A stretch of 64,000 nucleotides of DNA from Undaria pinnatifida (GCA_012845835.1 JABAKD010000030.1:3646416-3710415), one strand, 5' to 3'. Positions 34,901 through 48,750 are shown, numbered from the stretch's first letter. The notes: a model not told the origin generated them from the letters alone. Translations and numbers: made by a program.

Positions 34901-37900
34901 GACGCTGGAAAGGGTCGGTAAAATGCGACGTGGAAGCCTTCAATGCAGCGTGGGATTACTAAGCGTAGCCTAGTTCTTGTTTTGTTTTTGTTTTGTTTCG
35001 CTCTTGGAGAAGGGGCGAGAACGGCTTTTCGACCGACTGTTTTTTTTTGTCTGCCGCTGGCCCATGCAGGAAGCTGCGCAAAGAAAAAAAAAAAAGGGTT
35101 TCAACTCAAATAATGACAATTGCTTCAAAAATATTGTCGCCAACGGCATCGGACACGGCTAAGGGCCCGTGTAAATATATCCGACTTTACCTGTGTGTCG
35201 GAGGAAGTATGTAATTCCCCTCCGGAGTTGTTGGAGCCTGCCTTGTGGCGACTGGACTATTATTAATAATAGATTATAGGAATGGGTTGAATCTGATAAC
35301 AAAAGCAACGTGGCACGCTTTGCTGAAAGCGTATGAGGTGTGCGACAAGCGAGGATGGCAAAAGCACCAGCGCCAACGCCCCGGCTGGAACAATAGCCCC
35401 TCAAGGGGTTCGCATGTCGACTCCACACAGTGGCGAACCGCGTTGTGCAAGCCACAACAGCATTTTGGAACCGGTGAACCTGTCGAGAAGGGTAGCGCTA
35501 CTAAGTAGTCGTGTGTAGTATGTGTTGCTGTTCGCTTTTGTTGCTGCTGCTGTTGGTGTTGCTGTGTTGTTGTAGCTGCTGCTAGTGCGAGTGCTCTCGT
35601 TGCCGTTGCTGTCATTGTTGTTGCTGTTATTGTTGCCGTTGTTGTTTGTGGGTTCTTGCAGTCATTTCAGCTGATTTCCTAAACAACTTTTTGTTTCATT
35701 AATGTTCTTCCCGCCCTCCGGAACACAGACCCCGAGAGCAGCAGCGGCAGCAGCGGCGACGCATCCTTAACAGAAGCAGGAGGAAGAGGCGACCGCGTCA
35801 TTGTTGGCAGCTCGGACGACTGGCCTGTGGCCGGCCTGGGGGACTCTCGACCTTACTACGACTACCTGCTAGTGGTGTTCTCGGGGGACGATAGAGATGC
35901 TCTCGCGAAAAGGGAGAATATGAGGGAGGTGAGGAGGCATGTTTGTATGCGCGGCGGGGGGGGGGGGAGAGAGAGCAGGTACGATGCAGTAGTCTTTGCG
36001 GTGTTCTCACCCCCGCAAATCATACCGGATAAAGTAGAAATATATTTCGATTTTTGAGGTGGTCCGCACATTTTTTATCAGATGATCGAAAACGCGCGGC
36101 GAAGTCGCGCGGGTCGGAACCTTACCCTGGGAGATAGGGCTTTGAGTTGGCCTGGGTTACGGTTAGGGTCACGGTAACGGTTGCAGTTGGCCTGGATCGA
36201 TGCCCTCTCGTGATTTGAAAAAAAGCACACACGCACAAAACACGCCAAACACAGCCAAAAAAAAAACTATGAAGCGAACTATGTTTAAGTGTGCTTGTCT
36301 GGTGTATATGTGGGGTGAGACCGTTAAAAGATGTACGATGTGTGATGTGCTCGAGGATGCCTTACCACATGATCGAGAAAACATGGTCGACAACCAGGGC
36401 ACGGTAGACGAGGCACGTCGCAATCGCAAAGGGAAGGTGGACGAAGAACCGAGCCAGAATATCCGACCTAGAATTGTGTACTCGCGGGTAACCGGGAGAT
36501 ACGTTACACGAAGAAATGCGGCGCAACATGATATAATGCGGCGGAACATATCGAGAAAACATGGTTGACAACCAGAGAAAGGTAGACGAGGCACGTCGCA
36601 ATCGCAGAGGGAAGGTGGACGAAGAACTGAGCTAGGATATCCGACCTGGATCTATGTACTCGCGGGTAACCGGCAGATACGTTACACGAAGAAATGCGGC
36701 GCAACATGAGATAATGCGGCGGAACCTAAACCAAAACGCCTCAAACACATGTAGAGAACTCTGCACAAGCGAAACGTTCCGGCAGCATACACTTTGAATT
36801 ATGTCTACTGTAGCCCTAGACTAACTTTTAACTGTAAAAGGCGGTTTTCTACGGAGCGGTTCGACCCATTCCGTAGCATATCTCACGGATCAAACCGCTG
36901 AACGTCACGTTTTTTCCACCGTCGAAATTGTTCAGAATGCTGAATAACCTACCGTAGAACGGCTTTTTTATATAACAGTGTACTCCTTGCATGGCGCCCA
37001 TAGCGACGGCATACATCCCCCGCCCCGCTTAAACGACGTAATATAAACAGGTGTTCGTTTTTTTGTTTGTTCGATGTTGGTTTAGTTTGTACCACGTTTT
37101 CACTGTTTTTGACTTTTTTCATGGTGGAGAGCCGTGGTCCTCGGGATCAGACGCTGCTGCTGTTGAGCGTTTGCTGCCCCGGCCCCCAGTCACTCTGTGC
37201 GATATGATGAGCAAATTTTTATAAAATACATGTTCAAGTAGTCCATATTCAATAGTCTTGTTTTTGTTTGTTTCGCAACGTTTAGATCTGCACCTTTCTC
37301 CTTTGGCGCTGGGCGTTTAGCGCCACAAGATTGCGCAAACAAAAATGTCAATTTTATCCACGAGTATACAACGTATCCGTTCGTACTTACTCATAGTCAT
37401 TCGCGGATATCCGTATCATTTCCACGGTTAACCGTACTAGGTATCATTTTGGCGGAGAATTGCTACGGTGCACCGTGGGGATATGCCGCGGTTTTGTGCG
37501 GTGTGCTCGACGGAGTGAAATAAACCGCTCCGTGAAAAAAAACGTGCGACGGATATCCACTCCGCAATAATCCGCGACATTTGCAGCGGCGGATATCCGC
37601 TGCGTGGCAATCCGTGACTTTCCCCGCAAGCGGATATCCGCTCCGTAACGCACTCGAAAAAATCCGCTCCGCTCGGTGACGTCTTCAAGGGCGGATATCC
37701 GCTCCGTACTAACCCGTGAAATTTGTAACGGCGGAATCCGCTCCGTAGCAATCCGTGACTTTTCCCATGGGCGGATATCCGCTCCGCTCCGCGAGATTTT
37801 AAAATAAAAAAACCGCTCCGCGGAGCGGTTCTTACTCCGTACACATCGCTGCTCTTAACCCAATCTAGCTCTATCAACCGATGGAGGGGATACTCCCTTT

Positions 37901-40900
37901 CGTCTCGTACACAGTGTGCTTCAGCCATTTCTGTCGAAGAAGTTGTAAGCTCTGCTGATGTTCTCGGCTATTTAGCTCCCGTGAAGAGGAGTTTGGTAGA
38001 AGTTGGCGTTATTGTCCGGAGCTCAAGTTGTCAAGGGAACCGTGCGCGATAAGCCAGCGTTCCCTCTGTTGCGTAGATGATACGTTCTGGCCATATGGGG
38101 AGGCGGGAGCGGGAGAGGGAAGGAGAAGGAGACGGGAGGATGGGGGAATGAGGGGGGGAGGGCGGGCGGATGAAAGGGTAGAGAAAAGAGTGGGGGGGGG
38201 GGCGCGGTGAGTGAGTTTTTATTTTGCTCTCGTACAGCGATGCGACTGGAGGTTTTACTGTAGCAACGTGACAGCGTGGAAGGCTTTCTGCCGCTGCGGG
38301 TTGCGGCTGCCTGCTGCTTGGCTGCCCGTTGCCCGATGCGTGCTGTAACCGAAGTGAGCCAAGTCGTGTATGTGAACTAACTAATGAGCGCCGAGTTTAA
38401 TACGGTGGGAATTTATTATGTTTATTTTGTGTACGTGGCCGCCCGTATGACTGTTTAGAGTGCTTTCAATTTTTGAGTAAGTGGGAAAGACGCGCACGCC
38501 CTGCGCCCGGCATTTTTGGGGTGTAAGTATGAGTACCGCCAGCCGGCTAGAATCCGATCGTGTGACGCGGAGATCGAGGATTGGCGAACGCAATTTTGTG
38601 GAGTTAGGAAACATGAACCCGAAGGCAGTAGGCAGCTTGTCCCGCATGGCAAACCTCTATCCGCCCTCCCTCCTCCTTCTCCCTCCCCCTCTCCCCTCCC
38701 CGTTCCCTTCCCACCCCCCCTTCCCCATCCCCACCCCCACCCCTTTGTGCGATGGAACTCCTTCCAGATGTATGACACGTACGGCGGGGAGATCTTGATA
38801 ACAGACGAGCGCGGGCAGGGGTTTCTGTACACGTTCAAGGCGAGTTGGTCGCTCCTTCCCTTCAGGCCTTGGTGCAAAAATATTGCGGCAGCTTTTTTCT
38901 TCTGTAAATCGAGGATTGAATGTGTGAGAAACGCGTGGCCGACGTATCACGCATCTTGCAATTCTGAGTATCGACTACTCAACCGGTCGAACTCACTTCT
39001 AGTGCTTTTTTTTCTTCTTTTTTGTTGAAATCTTTTTTTGCAATTTGTTCTGCATTATGTTCCCTGAATGTGTTTTCCTGCAGCCTTCCGGCATACCTTG
39101 CTGCGACGTAGTTCTGCGCATGTTGCTTCGAATGTTCCTGCAAGATTCTTGTCAGAAGTGTTGCTTACAAATGGTGCAAGCATGCATTATTTCTGCAAAA
39201 TCTTCCTGCAGAAATTTCTACGATTAGCTGCAAAACCTTCCTGCGAAATCTTGCTGCCAATCAGCTCGCATCTGGCTTTAGTGGCGCGATCCACGCACGC
39301 GCGCGCCGTACAGCAGTGCGTAAAGAGGGGGGTGGCTACCGCTCGCTTCGAAGAGCAGTGGTATTCAATAGGTGCCGATGTTTTCCCAAGAGGCGTTTGG
39401 ATTTTCGAGCTGGTGTCGGGTTTTGTCAGAAGATGATAAATACCAGGGTACTGTCTTAAGCCCTTTACAACTGGAAACCCGTTTTTGGGGACTAAATTAC
39501 TTGGATTTTGTATAGGGAGGGGTTCGGGGGCTCGAAAGGGGTTAAAAGCCTGATTGGCTTTCTTCTTTCTGGATTTTTTGTTTTTTCTTCTCCTCAAAGC
39601 AAAACAAGTTCGTTCGTTGTTTGCGTGTGCCCCCTGTTTATCTTCCCCCCCCGACCAAAGCAACCCGGCGCCAATATTTTTCATCTGTTACAGTAATTGT
39701 TTACGTTTGTCTGCATTTTTATCTTGTGACACATCGCAGGTGCTTTACGTGGTGGGACACCCGGGAGCGGCGGAGAAGGGGGACATGATGGATGACGTGC
39801 TTTTCGTCAAGGTAAAGAAACAGAAAATACCCCGATTTAAGAGCGCACCAGGATATGAGCATTCCGCATTTAAGAGCGGTAAAATGGGCTTGTCCCGCCA
39901 TGCTAAAAGCCATATATTTCCCGCCAAAGATGAGAGCAATGTGGAGTTAAGAGCGCCTGCTTCGGCTTGTCACGGGGTGCTCTTACTCGGGGTACCCACT
40001 GACTGCTGTATATTTTTTGTAATGATGCACCACTTTCTGGCACACTCGTTCGCGGGTTGAATATGTCACGCTTGCGCACGGATTGCCGCCTCGTTGCGTG
40101 TTAGCTTGCGATGCTGTTGTCTGTTCTTGCATTCGGCCTCGAGCTATTTTTTGTTTGTTTGAGTTCGGCAGGAATGGCTCAGGCGGTACGGTGCGGTACG
40201 GTACGGTACGTTACGGTACATTTCTGTACTTTACGGTAATAGTACGTTGAGTAACGGTGCGATATGGTTAGTTGGGTTGAGACGCAGCACGGTATGCTAC
40301 GGTACGGTACGGCAAGGTACGTTACGGTACCGTACGGTGCAGTGCGGTGCGGCGCGCTAGGGTACTGTACGGCATGGTATGGTATTTTGTTAGGTGGGTC
40401 ATGACGTACGTGTTGCCCTTCGTGTGGCTGCTGCTGCTGTTTCTGTCGTTGTTGTTGTTGTTGTTGCTGCTGCTTGTGCTGGTACTACCACTATTTGCTG
40501 TGGTCGTCGTCGTCGTCGTTATTATTGCTGCTGCTACTGCTGCTCATTTTGCTGCTGCTACTGCTGCTCATTCTGCTGCTGCTACTGCTGCTCATTCTGC
40601 TGCTGCTACTGCTGCGAAATGACACAGGTAAAAAAGGGATACCGAAACATCGTGGCCAAGACGAAGAAGATGCTGGAGGCCGTCAAACACGTCCGTTTCA
40701 AGTGAGCTATGAAATTCACTCCCGCCGAAAAAAACTGTGGGAGCTTGCCACGCGCGACACACGCCTCCCTCCAGGCACTAAGTACAAAGTATTGTAACCA
40801 TTTTGCTTTTTGTTGTCTTTAGTCTGTTTTGGTCTCTTCAACCTTTTTTTCTCTCCACTGCTGTATTCCTTTCGTAAACTCGTTATAACTATTTTGCCCT

Positions 40901-43900
40901 TTCGTACGAAACAATGAAAACTTTTTGCTCCATCACATATACAATATGTCTTTTGAACGTTAAGTTCGGCTCGAAAACCGTTTCACCGCTGAACCATTCC
41001 CTACCGTTTTTCCTTTTTTCCCGATGATTTTTCCTTTGTACATTTTCGCCATTTTTTTTTAACCTAGACATAAACTAGGTTAATTTTCCTGGGGCTGCTG
41101 TCAGCTCTCGTCCCGGGGCTCTTCAGAGAAGCTGTTAACTCGACGACAGGATTCGGCGACCCTTATCATTTTTATTATCTGCACGGCAACGGTTTGATCC
41201 AACAGCTTAGACGTGTGTATTGCCTGCCGCGTACGTGTCGTCTGCACAGCAAATTGTCGTGTATGTACAGGGGAAAATGTTGTCAAATCGTTTGATCCAG
41301 CCGGTCGCCCCGGTGGTTTAGTGGTTACCCTCGAATGCTACTAGAGTTGGTTCTGGGGTTCGAATCTCACATGGGTCGGACTTTTGAGTTTACTTGCAAA
41401 ACATAAAAATCAAAGGAATCAACTGCTGAGAGTGCCTAGCAGCGTGGGTAGGCGCAATTCGATGCGAGTCGACGGGGGAAGAGAGGGCTGGAGTCTTCTC
41501 GCAATAAAAATGAAGGCACGTACCTTAGGGGGGAGGGGGAAGAAGAGCCTGCTGGGTGACCCTAGATCTGAGTTACGTCTGTGGAGGGAGAAGTAGATCG
41601 GATGAGCAACCCCCCCCCAAAAAACAGGCAGATGCCCTGGGCTGCTGTTGGACTAGACAGATTCCTTCGTTCTAAATCGTTCCAGTGTACAACATGTTAT
41701 AGGCACGCAATGTGGTAGACCGTGCCTCTACTCTGCTTTCAGCGGGCACGCGACTTCATGGTCGGTCATGAGCTTGTTTTCTCGCTATCACATCATCCGT
41801 ACTAGCTGTTGTATTGTCACACCTTTGCCGTGATAAACATGACGCAGGCGAATCAATTCCGCTATACCAGGTGCGTATATTGGTCATTTGCTTTTTTCTT
41901 CGAACACATCTCTTCGTGCTCGCACCTTTATCCGAAACGTCAGATGGGGTGGGCACAATTCGACCGTTGGGGTCACGTTGCCGGAGGTTTGGGCGCGATC
42001 CGTGCAGTGTGCCGCGCGTGGCAAGCCCTTTAAACTTGTTTGGCCTTGGGCACGGATAAGGCAAATCCCCGGGTTTCCGCAACATCCAGCATCGTGCGCG
42101 CGTACAAATGGTATACCTTTTTTATGGCAGTATACCCTTTGGGCGCGTACCAGACCCAGAGGTAACATAAATCGGTCTGTTTTTTGCCCTCTCATGAACA
42201 CAGCCATGAGCACAGCCAACACGCAGAGAGCACAACAACGTTAAAAAAACTGCCGCCCAGCAGCAGCACCAGCAGGAGACACCGTGCGTGTGTGGCACAT
42301 CCATCTGCGCCGTACTGCTGTGGCTATTAATGGTTGATTTTCGGGGCCTACTTCGTATATGTAATCGATGACCTGTCTTTGCTGCTGCTGTTGTGGGCGG
42401 CATCGCCATTCTGGACGAAAACATAAGGACCCTTTGGATTTAAGACTTTTGCATCAATGGTTCTTATTATATTATATTTCCGATCATGAATTTGTGTTTC
42501 TTTCCCCCCCGCGAGCACACCCCAGCCATGAGTAGACAACAACATTGAACATGCAGCTAACACAGACAACGCTACAACCGTGCCCAGCAGCAGCCCAAGC
42601 GACAGCAGGCAACATCATCATGCGCGTGTGGCATACCCGTACGTGGTGTACTGTGCCACATACAGCAGTACAGCAGTATACGTACGACAGCAAACCGATT
42701 GTTTGGTTGGTACTCGAACTTCGCTAGGCAAAGTAAATTCGTCTCCTCGAGGGAACGATTTTGAATCGGACGACGATCAAAAAACAACCCAGCGTGATTT
42801 TTCTTGACTCTAAAAAGCAAACAGCAGTGGATATAGGCGCTGATGCTCCATGAGAGAGGGCTTCTCTATCTCAGCGACAATAGAAGCCCTACAGTTCCTC
42901 ATTCCGTGCACTTTCTGCGACGAGCTGGTGTGGTGAAGAGGGACGATTGCCCATCCTGGCGTGGATCACTCGTCGTGAAGTTCAATATCTGGCTCAGCAA
43001 GACAAGAAGAGTGCCTATTCTGAAATGGCTAATTCCCATACGAAACAAAGAAAAAAACATCAAAACCAACCACGATAGAAAGACCGCGCACGGAACAACT
43101 GCTTGTTTTTTTGCCGGTTGACAATCCACCAATTTCGTCCATTTGTCTTTCACTACGCAAATTTTCAAATTTTTTCCCATAGTAAGAGTCGCACGTACAA
43201 AATGTCTTTATCGTTCGAGCACTCGTGCTGGACACGCACTAACGGGATTACCACTTATTTTCGGTTCTCCACCGCGACGGCGAGAGAGCGAACCGTCCCC
43301 GGGAGGGCGCCTCCCCACACTCCGCTTCTCGAGCTGCGGACAAGAACATAGTTTTCACTACCGCCGGGTACATGGTATTTGCCCACAGGCAGTCAGATAA
43401 TGGATGGTTGGATTTCGTTCTTGCGCCACTCCCCTAGGCACTTCCCGGAGGGGAAGCTTGTATTATTTATGCCCACGAATTTCCCTGTTTCACAAAAAAT
43501 ATTCTGACTACGTCGGCTGTGAGTCCGACAAATTTAGGGTCGATGCTCATCTTTGCAAGCTGCGTGATTCACCGGCCGCTCGTTTAGTCAGCAACTCAGC
43601 TGGCGAGCGAATCGAGCTCAATTCTGACAGTTACGTTTGGACCAGTTCATTATTTGGGCCATGGTCCTGAGTTCGCTTTCACTAAGCGTTGCGTGGTCAG
43701 ACGCAGAAACCTTGTCTTGATATGAACATTCCTTTTTTTGTCAAACGGTCGCCCTCTTGGTTGCAGGTACCTGTTGAAGGCGGACGACGACACGTTCGTG
43801 TGCCTCCGACGAACAGCCTCGCAGATGCATCTCGTTCCTCCCCACATCAAGCCGAAGGTGTGTGTAACGACAGCGACAACGGCGCAATTCCTGGTTATTG

Positions 43901-46900
43901 TAGCTGTGATTTCCTGTTTTTCACGCATCGGACAGATCATCGGCCCCCACTTGATGATCTAGATATTTCAGGAAATATTGTTCATAGCTCATGTTACCCG
44001 GTGGGAGCCATACGATCTGCATCATCTATCTAGCACATGCTTCTGGTGTTGAATATGCACTCGACATGTACGGGTCCTGCACAGCATCTCATGGAGGCAG
44101 GTACCTGATATAGTATATGTCAATTCGACGCGAGTCGACGAGGGAAGAAAATGCTGAATTCTTCTCGCGATAAAAATGAAGGCACGCACCGTAGTGGGGG
44201 GGGAGGAGGAGGGCCCGCTATGTGACCCTGGATCTGAGTTACTACTAGTGGGAAGGAGGGCGAGAGTGGTGCGAGGATAAGGAATGGGATGAAAAAAAAA
44301 ATGAATTGAAAAAAAGAAATGTTGATGTAAAAAAATCATTTTGTTTCTTGGGCATGCTGTTCTCCGGCGGCCGAGTTTGTTTACTCGCTCTTTCTGCGGG
44401 GCAAGCAAGGGGGCCTTCGGTACATCACGACTTATGCCTGATCCCGGCCGAGCTCCGTGGCGCGTTCTTTGAGCATTCAAAGTCGCTGAGCTGGCTCTTT
44501 TGGCAAGGGGAGGCTTTCCGCCTCAGTGACGCTAGTAGGTGACTTGGAAAACACCATATTTTTTGCATATTTGTGTTTACATTATTTCACCCTTTTACCC
44601 TTTTCAACCGCTAAGCTATTCCTATTCTAATTCCAAGTGCTTTGTCCCCATATCGGGAGTGCAGTAATAAAAGGGCCCGAACGTTCATACCATAGTCGTA
44701 TCATATCTGTTACACCTATTGATAGCCCTTTGACGGCTGGTGTTCACCTTGCACCCGACACCTTCTCAGCAGCAAGTGCAGCAGCATCAGCAGCAGTGCA
44801 CCGAGTACCCCCTCAGCAGCAGCAGCAGTAGCAACAGCTCCAGCACCAGCAGTATGTACACATAGGTCGAATTTCATGTCTGTGGCACCTAGCCCTTTGC
44901 TACCTAGCCGAGTTGTGCCTGCACCTGAGAGAATCGCACCGGGCAAGATCTACAGAGCAAGGACCATACTGCCGCCCGTCTCGCTGTGCAGACCCGGCGG
45001 CAGTAGCAGCAGCAGCAGCAGCTGCAGCAGCAGCAACACACGTCTGCAGCATCCGTCGAACGTCGTATCTGTTACACCTAGCCCTTTTGCACTTGGCTGA
45101 TTTTTTCTCGTGCTCGCACATGAGAGATGGCCGCACCGGGCAAGAGCCACAATGCAAACAACATGATGCCGCCCTTTTCCGCCTGCTGTACAGCATCATC
45201 AGTTCAAGTGTTTTATACCCTCTCTGATGTCTGCTCCGCAGCAGCACTCTTTTGTGGCAGCCACGGACCGTGTGTTTGTGTGTGTATGTATGTCCTTCTG
45301 TACGTGGAGTGTGGGCTGTCATAGGCATGCAAAACAATCAAGAAGAGCGGTGTTTTTTTTTGCAAAAGCAGCCGCCCAGCCTCGCAGCCACAGAAAAAAC
45401 ACTGTACAACAGTACGGCAGCAGCGATACAACGGCAGCCGTGCTCCGACTTTTCGCTTTTGTGCCAGTTTGTTTTTTGCTCATCCCATTCACTATCTTCG
45501 CAATTGTTACTTCTGTTTGTCCCTCCCTAGACCTGACTCATACCCAGGGTCACTAGGCAGGCTCTTCTCCTCCCTCCCCTCTACGGTACGGGCCTTCATT
45601 TTTATCGCGACAAGACTTCAGCCGTCTCTTCCCTCGTCGAATTGCATCGAATTTCACGCCAGTAGTCACGGTGTATGTGTGTGTGTGGCTGATGCACAGC
45701 AGCAGGAGGTCGAACCACCGACCATATTACAATATTAATACGCCCAATGCAACAGTGAAACACACATCGTCGGATCTTAAACCAGGTTATTACGAAGCTT
45801 ACGGACCCAGCAGAGCAGTACTGCTGTACAGGAACTCATACCTGTAGATATCATTGGAACGTCTGAGTTCCTCCTTTTCGACGTAAGACGCTCCCGGGAT
45901 GTAAAGTTGACCCCATCCCTTCTTTTTTGCATCGTATCGTTTTCGTTTGTTTTTTTTTCGTTTTTTTTCGTCTCTTTTTTTGGCCGTCGGAAGGTGTATG
46001 GAGGCATTCCGACCGCGTGTCATCTCCCAAACAACCCCGACGAGGCCGTCGGCAGGGTGATAAAGGACGTGAACAACAAGTGGTACGACGGGAAGTACCT
46101 GGACCATACCATGAACGGCCTCGACTGCTATCCCGTATACATGCAGGTATGATATACCGGTATAGGTCTTCGCTCTTTTGCAAACTATTAAACACCTCGG
46201 TTGCTACCCCGTATACATACAGGTATGATATAGAGATCTTATTAATAGTAAATTTCGCGCCATTAACCCCTTCAGAGCCCCAAAACCCCTCCCTATACTA
46301 ACTCCAAGTAGTCGGGCCCCAAAAACGTGTTTCCAATTGTTAAGGCGTTAATGACCTTGACTGCTACCCCGTATGCATCCAGGTATAATAGCTTCTTGCG
46401 GGAATCTGACTTTTGCGTTTGTGGCCCGACGTGTGCTTTCTATTTGTAAATACTAGGTTAAGCTCGTAGTTGACTTTCTTCACCGACTAATAATAATGAC
46501 GCCGCCCCTCCCACGTCGCCCCCACCATCGCCTTGAGCAATAATAATATATATATAACTCTTGTAGTCAGTTTTTGCCCTCTGAGCTCGTCTCTCAACTC
46601 GTGGAAGGAGGCATCGGCGCGGACACTGGTTGTGCGGGATGTATATTCGATTGATGGAAATGTCAGTGTAACGCAAAGAACACATACTACTGTAGCACCA
46701 GTTATATATATATATATTATTGTTTTCGCCGGACCCGCCGACGTCCTCTTGAATCCACTGACTGCTGAGCAAATGACGAATTCGCTCTCTTTTCTTTGCG
46801 CTCGCGCGGCTTTTTTTGCTTTTCGGCGGCGTTTACTTACACGGGAGCAGGGAGCGTTCTACATTTTGAGCTACCCGCTGGTCGAGTTCCTCAACCAAGG

Positions 46901-48714
46901 GAGCTCGAAACTACTCACCTTTGATAACGAGGTATTTATACTAAGTATGATGTAATATGCTACTCTTAAGTACGCCCGTGGACACGCGTTAGTGCTGTAA
47001 CCTTTAGTGCGGTGGCCCAGTTTAATGCAGTAAGGATCGCTTGTCATGACGTGCTTGTCCTATAGAGTACTACTGCGCTGCACCATATCGGGATAGTGCG
47101 GGGTCCCACTTTAGTGCGGCTGTCGTCGTTGTCTGACAAGGAACCGCACTAATGAGGGACCACGAATGTTAAGCCGGGATTTCTTTCAACGGCCTCTTGC
47201 TTTTGGTATTGTTTTTCGTTTTGTTTTGTTTTGTTTTGTTTTATATTTTCTCCGAACTCAGCCGGGTCAGTTAAAGTACCAAATACAACACACGAGTATG
47301 CATAATACGATGTGCATTGCTTCTCTCTGCCGGGTCTTTTTTTTTCTATTTTGACGTTTCTTCCGCTGCTGAGTCGTGCTTTTCTTGTGTTGATCTTCCT
47401 CCTGTGTACTCGTCTTAGGCATTGCGCTCGATGAAGTAATCCCCTCGACCGCTTATCAAAACCGCGTAATAGGATAGACGAAGACGAGCTGCTCGCTGCA
47501 CGTGTGTTTGGGCAAGTTTCAGCCACCGCCATTTTTTATTGTCCCCCGAGCCTTTCGCGTGCTTGACTTGTTCGGCAGTTTTACTGACAGAGGTAGGTCG
47601 GCTGACGGGATTTCTGACGGTTCGCTTGTTCGGTGTTGTCACCGACGGACTACCGACGGATAAAAACATGGAGTATTATGCGGAAGTTGAGAGCAGCCGA
47701 AGGGTCCGTTTTAGACCAGGTTTTGAGCCGCCTTTGAAATACTCGAGCTGAGGTCCACCTCTCGGCGCGCTATTTCCTGGATGTGCCTCACGTTGCTCGC
47801 CCCTCCCCACTTTGCCGGGGGCGGCCTCGGCCGCTCTCGCTTCGTGTCGTGACGGCCCCTGCTAATCATGTTTTGGGCCGAAAATTGTGTTCCGAAATGT
47901 CACGTGCGTAGCTGTACGTGTAAAAACACGAAAAAGTTCGAAAAAAAAAAAATGCTATTGACTTCAAGTAGTTTGACGGTTAGACACCAAATGTTTAATT
48001 TCGCAAGTCGGCTGTCCGAGCCTCGCGGTAAAGCTTTTTTTTGCCCCGCAGTGAAAATAAATAAATAATGGTTTTCTTCCCTTCAGGTTCGAGCCTCGGT
48101 GTGTATCCGATACTCTTTTCCTTTTTTGTTTATTTTTCGGTTTTCTTGTCACTTTTTTTCTTGTATTTTATGCGTGCCGGCTCAAAGTGAACATCATGAT
48201 TTGTGCATATTTTATAAAGCTACAAGGTTCCTCTTCGGGATGAGGTCGACTTGATATCCCGGGGACGTCGCAAGTCGAAGAGGGAAACACAGGTGTTCCA
48301 ATTATGAGGACAGGTTTGACCTACAGTACTGATTTTGCTGCTGCGATATGCTTCGTATATCTGATATGAGGTCCAATGAGATGTGTGGGACTGTTGCGTT
48401 GGACGCCCTAATGTCGTTGTGGTTCGATCTCTCAGCTGCTGTGCACCAGCCACACGCATACACACCGTGACTACTGGCACAAAAGGCGAGAGAAAGACGA
48501 GGCTTGGAGCGCGGCTGCCGTTGTACCGCTGCTGCTGTGCTGCTGGGAACCACTTTTGTGGCTGCTAGGCTGGGCGGCTGTTTTTGCAAAATAAATCCAC
48601 CGCTCTTCTTGACTGTTTTGTGTGCCTATGGCAGCACACACCCTACCCACACATACATAGGAGCGCACACGCACACGCACAGAAGCACCGCCTGTGACTG
48701 TCAAAAGAAAAATG

Positions 48715-48750
<36 letters not shown>

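Larger units (their letters stand above)
28908..35728 (+). other. GT31 intron 1, 6,821 nt
   Basis: GT-AG, phase 1. It holds dispersed repeats (30350-30450, 30676-30768, 31383-31485, 31535-31920, 31987-32085, 32505-32600), a 25-base C run (32089-32113) and a cluster of TACCWGGTA words around 33328-33870. A 197-codon open frame on the minus strand at 28926-29519 has no recognisable domain. Confidence 0.8.
35929..38767 (+). other. GT31 intron 2, 2,839 nt
   Basis: GT-AG, phase 0. It carries a 178-bp tandem duplication (36373-36725), the GCGGATATCCGC minisatellite (37495-37835), a purine tract (38096-38210) and a pyrimidine tract (38664-38767) next to the acceptor. Confidence 0.8.
39812..40627 (+). 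other. GT31 intron 4, 816 nt
   Basis: GT-AG, phase 0. Two simple-sequence tracts fill its 3' half: GGTAC-type (40185-40380) and GCT-type (40430-40620). Confidence 0.8.
43858..45993 (+). other. GT31 intron 6, 2,136 nt
   Basis: GT-AG, phase 0. It contains repeat copies at 43925-44100 and 44120-44260, a three-unit tandem array with CAG runs (44690-45230), one arm of a distant inverted repeat (45230-45470) and an S3 copy in reverse (45525-45655). Confidence 0.8.

Noticed and set aside
36200-36568. 122-codon frame over the 178-bp repeat
   Set aside because: Only the first repeat copy is open; the second has stops; no known domain.
37437-37928. 163-codon minus-strand open frame
   Set aside because: It is the translation of the GCGGATATCCGC minisatellite.
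41305-41377. tRNA gene
   Set aside because: A and B boxes are present, but the acceptor stem does not pair and the sequence continues into an S3 repeat body, so it is a SINE head.
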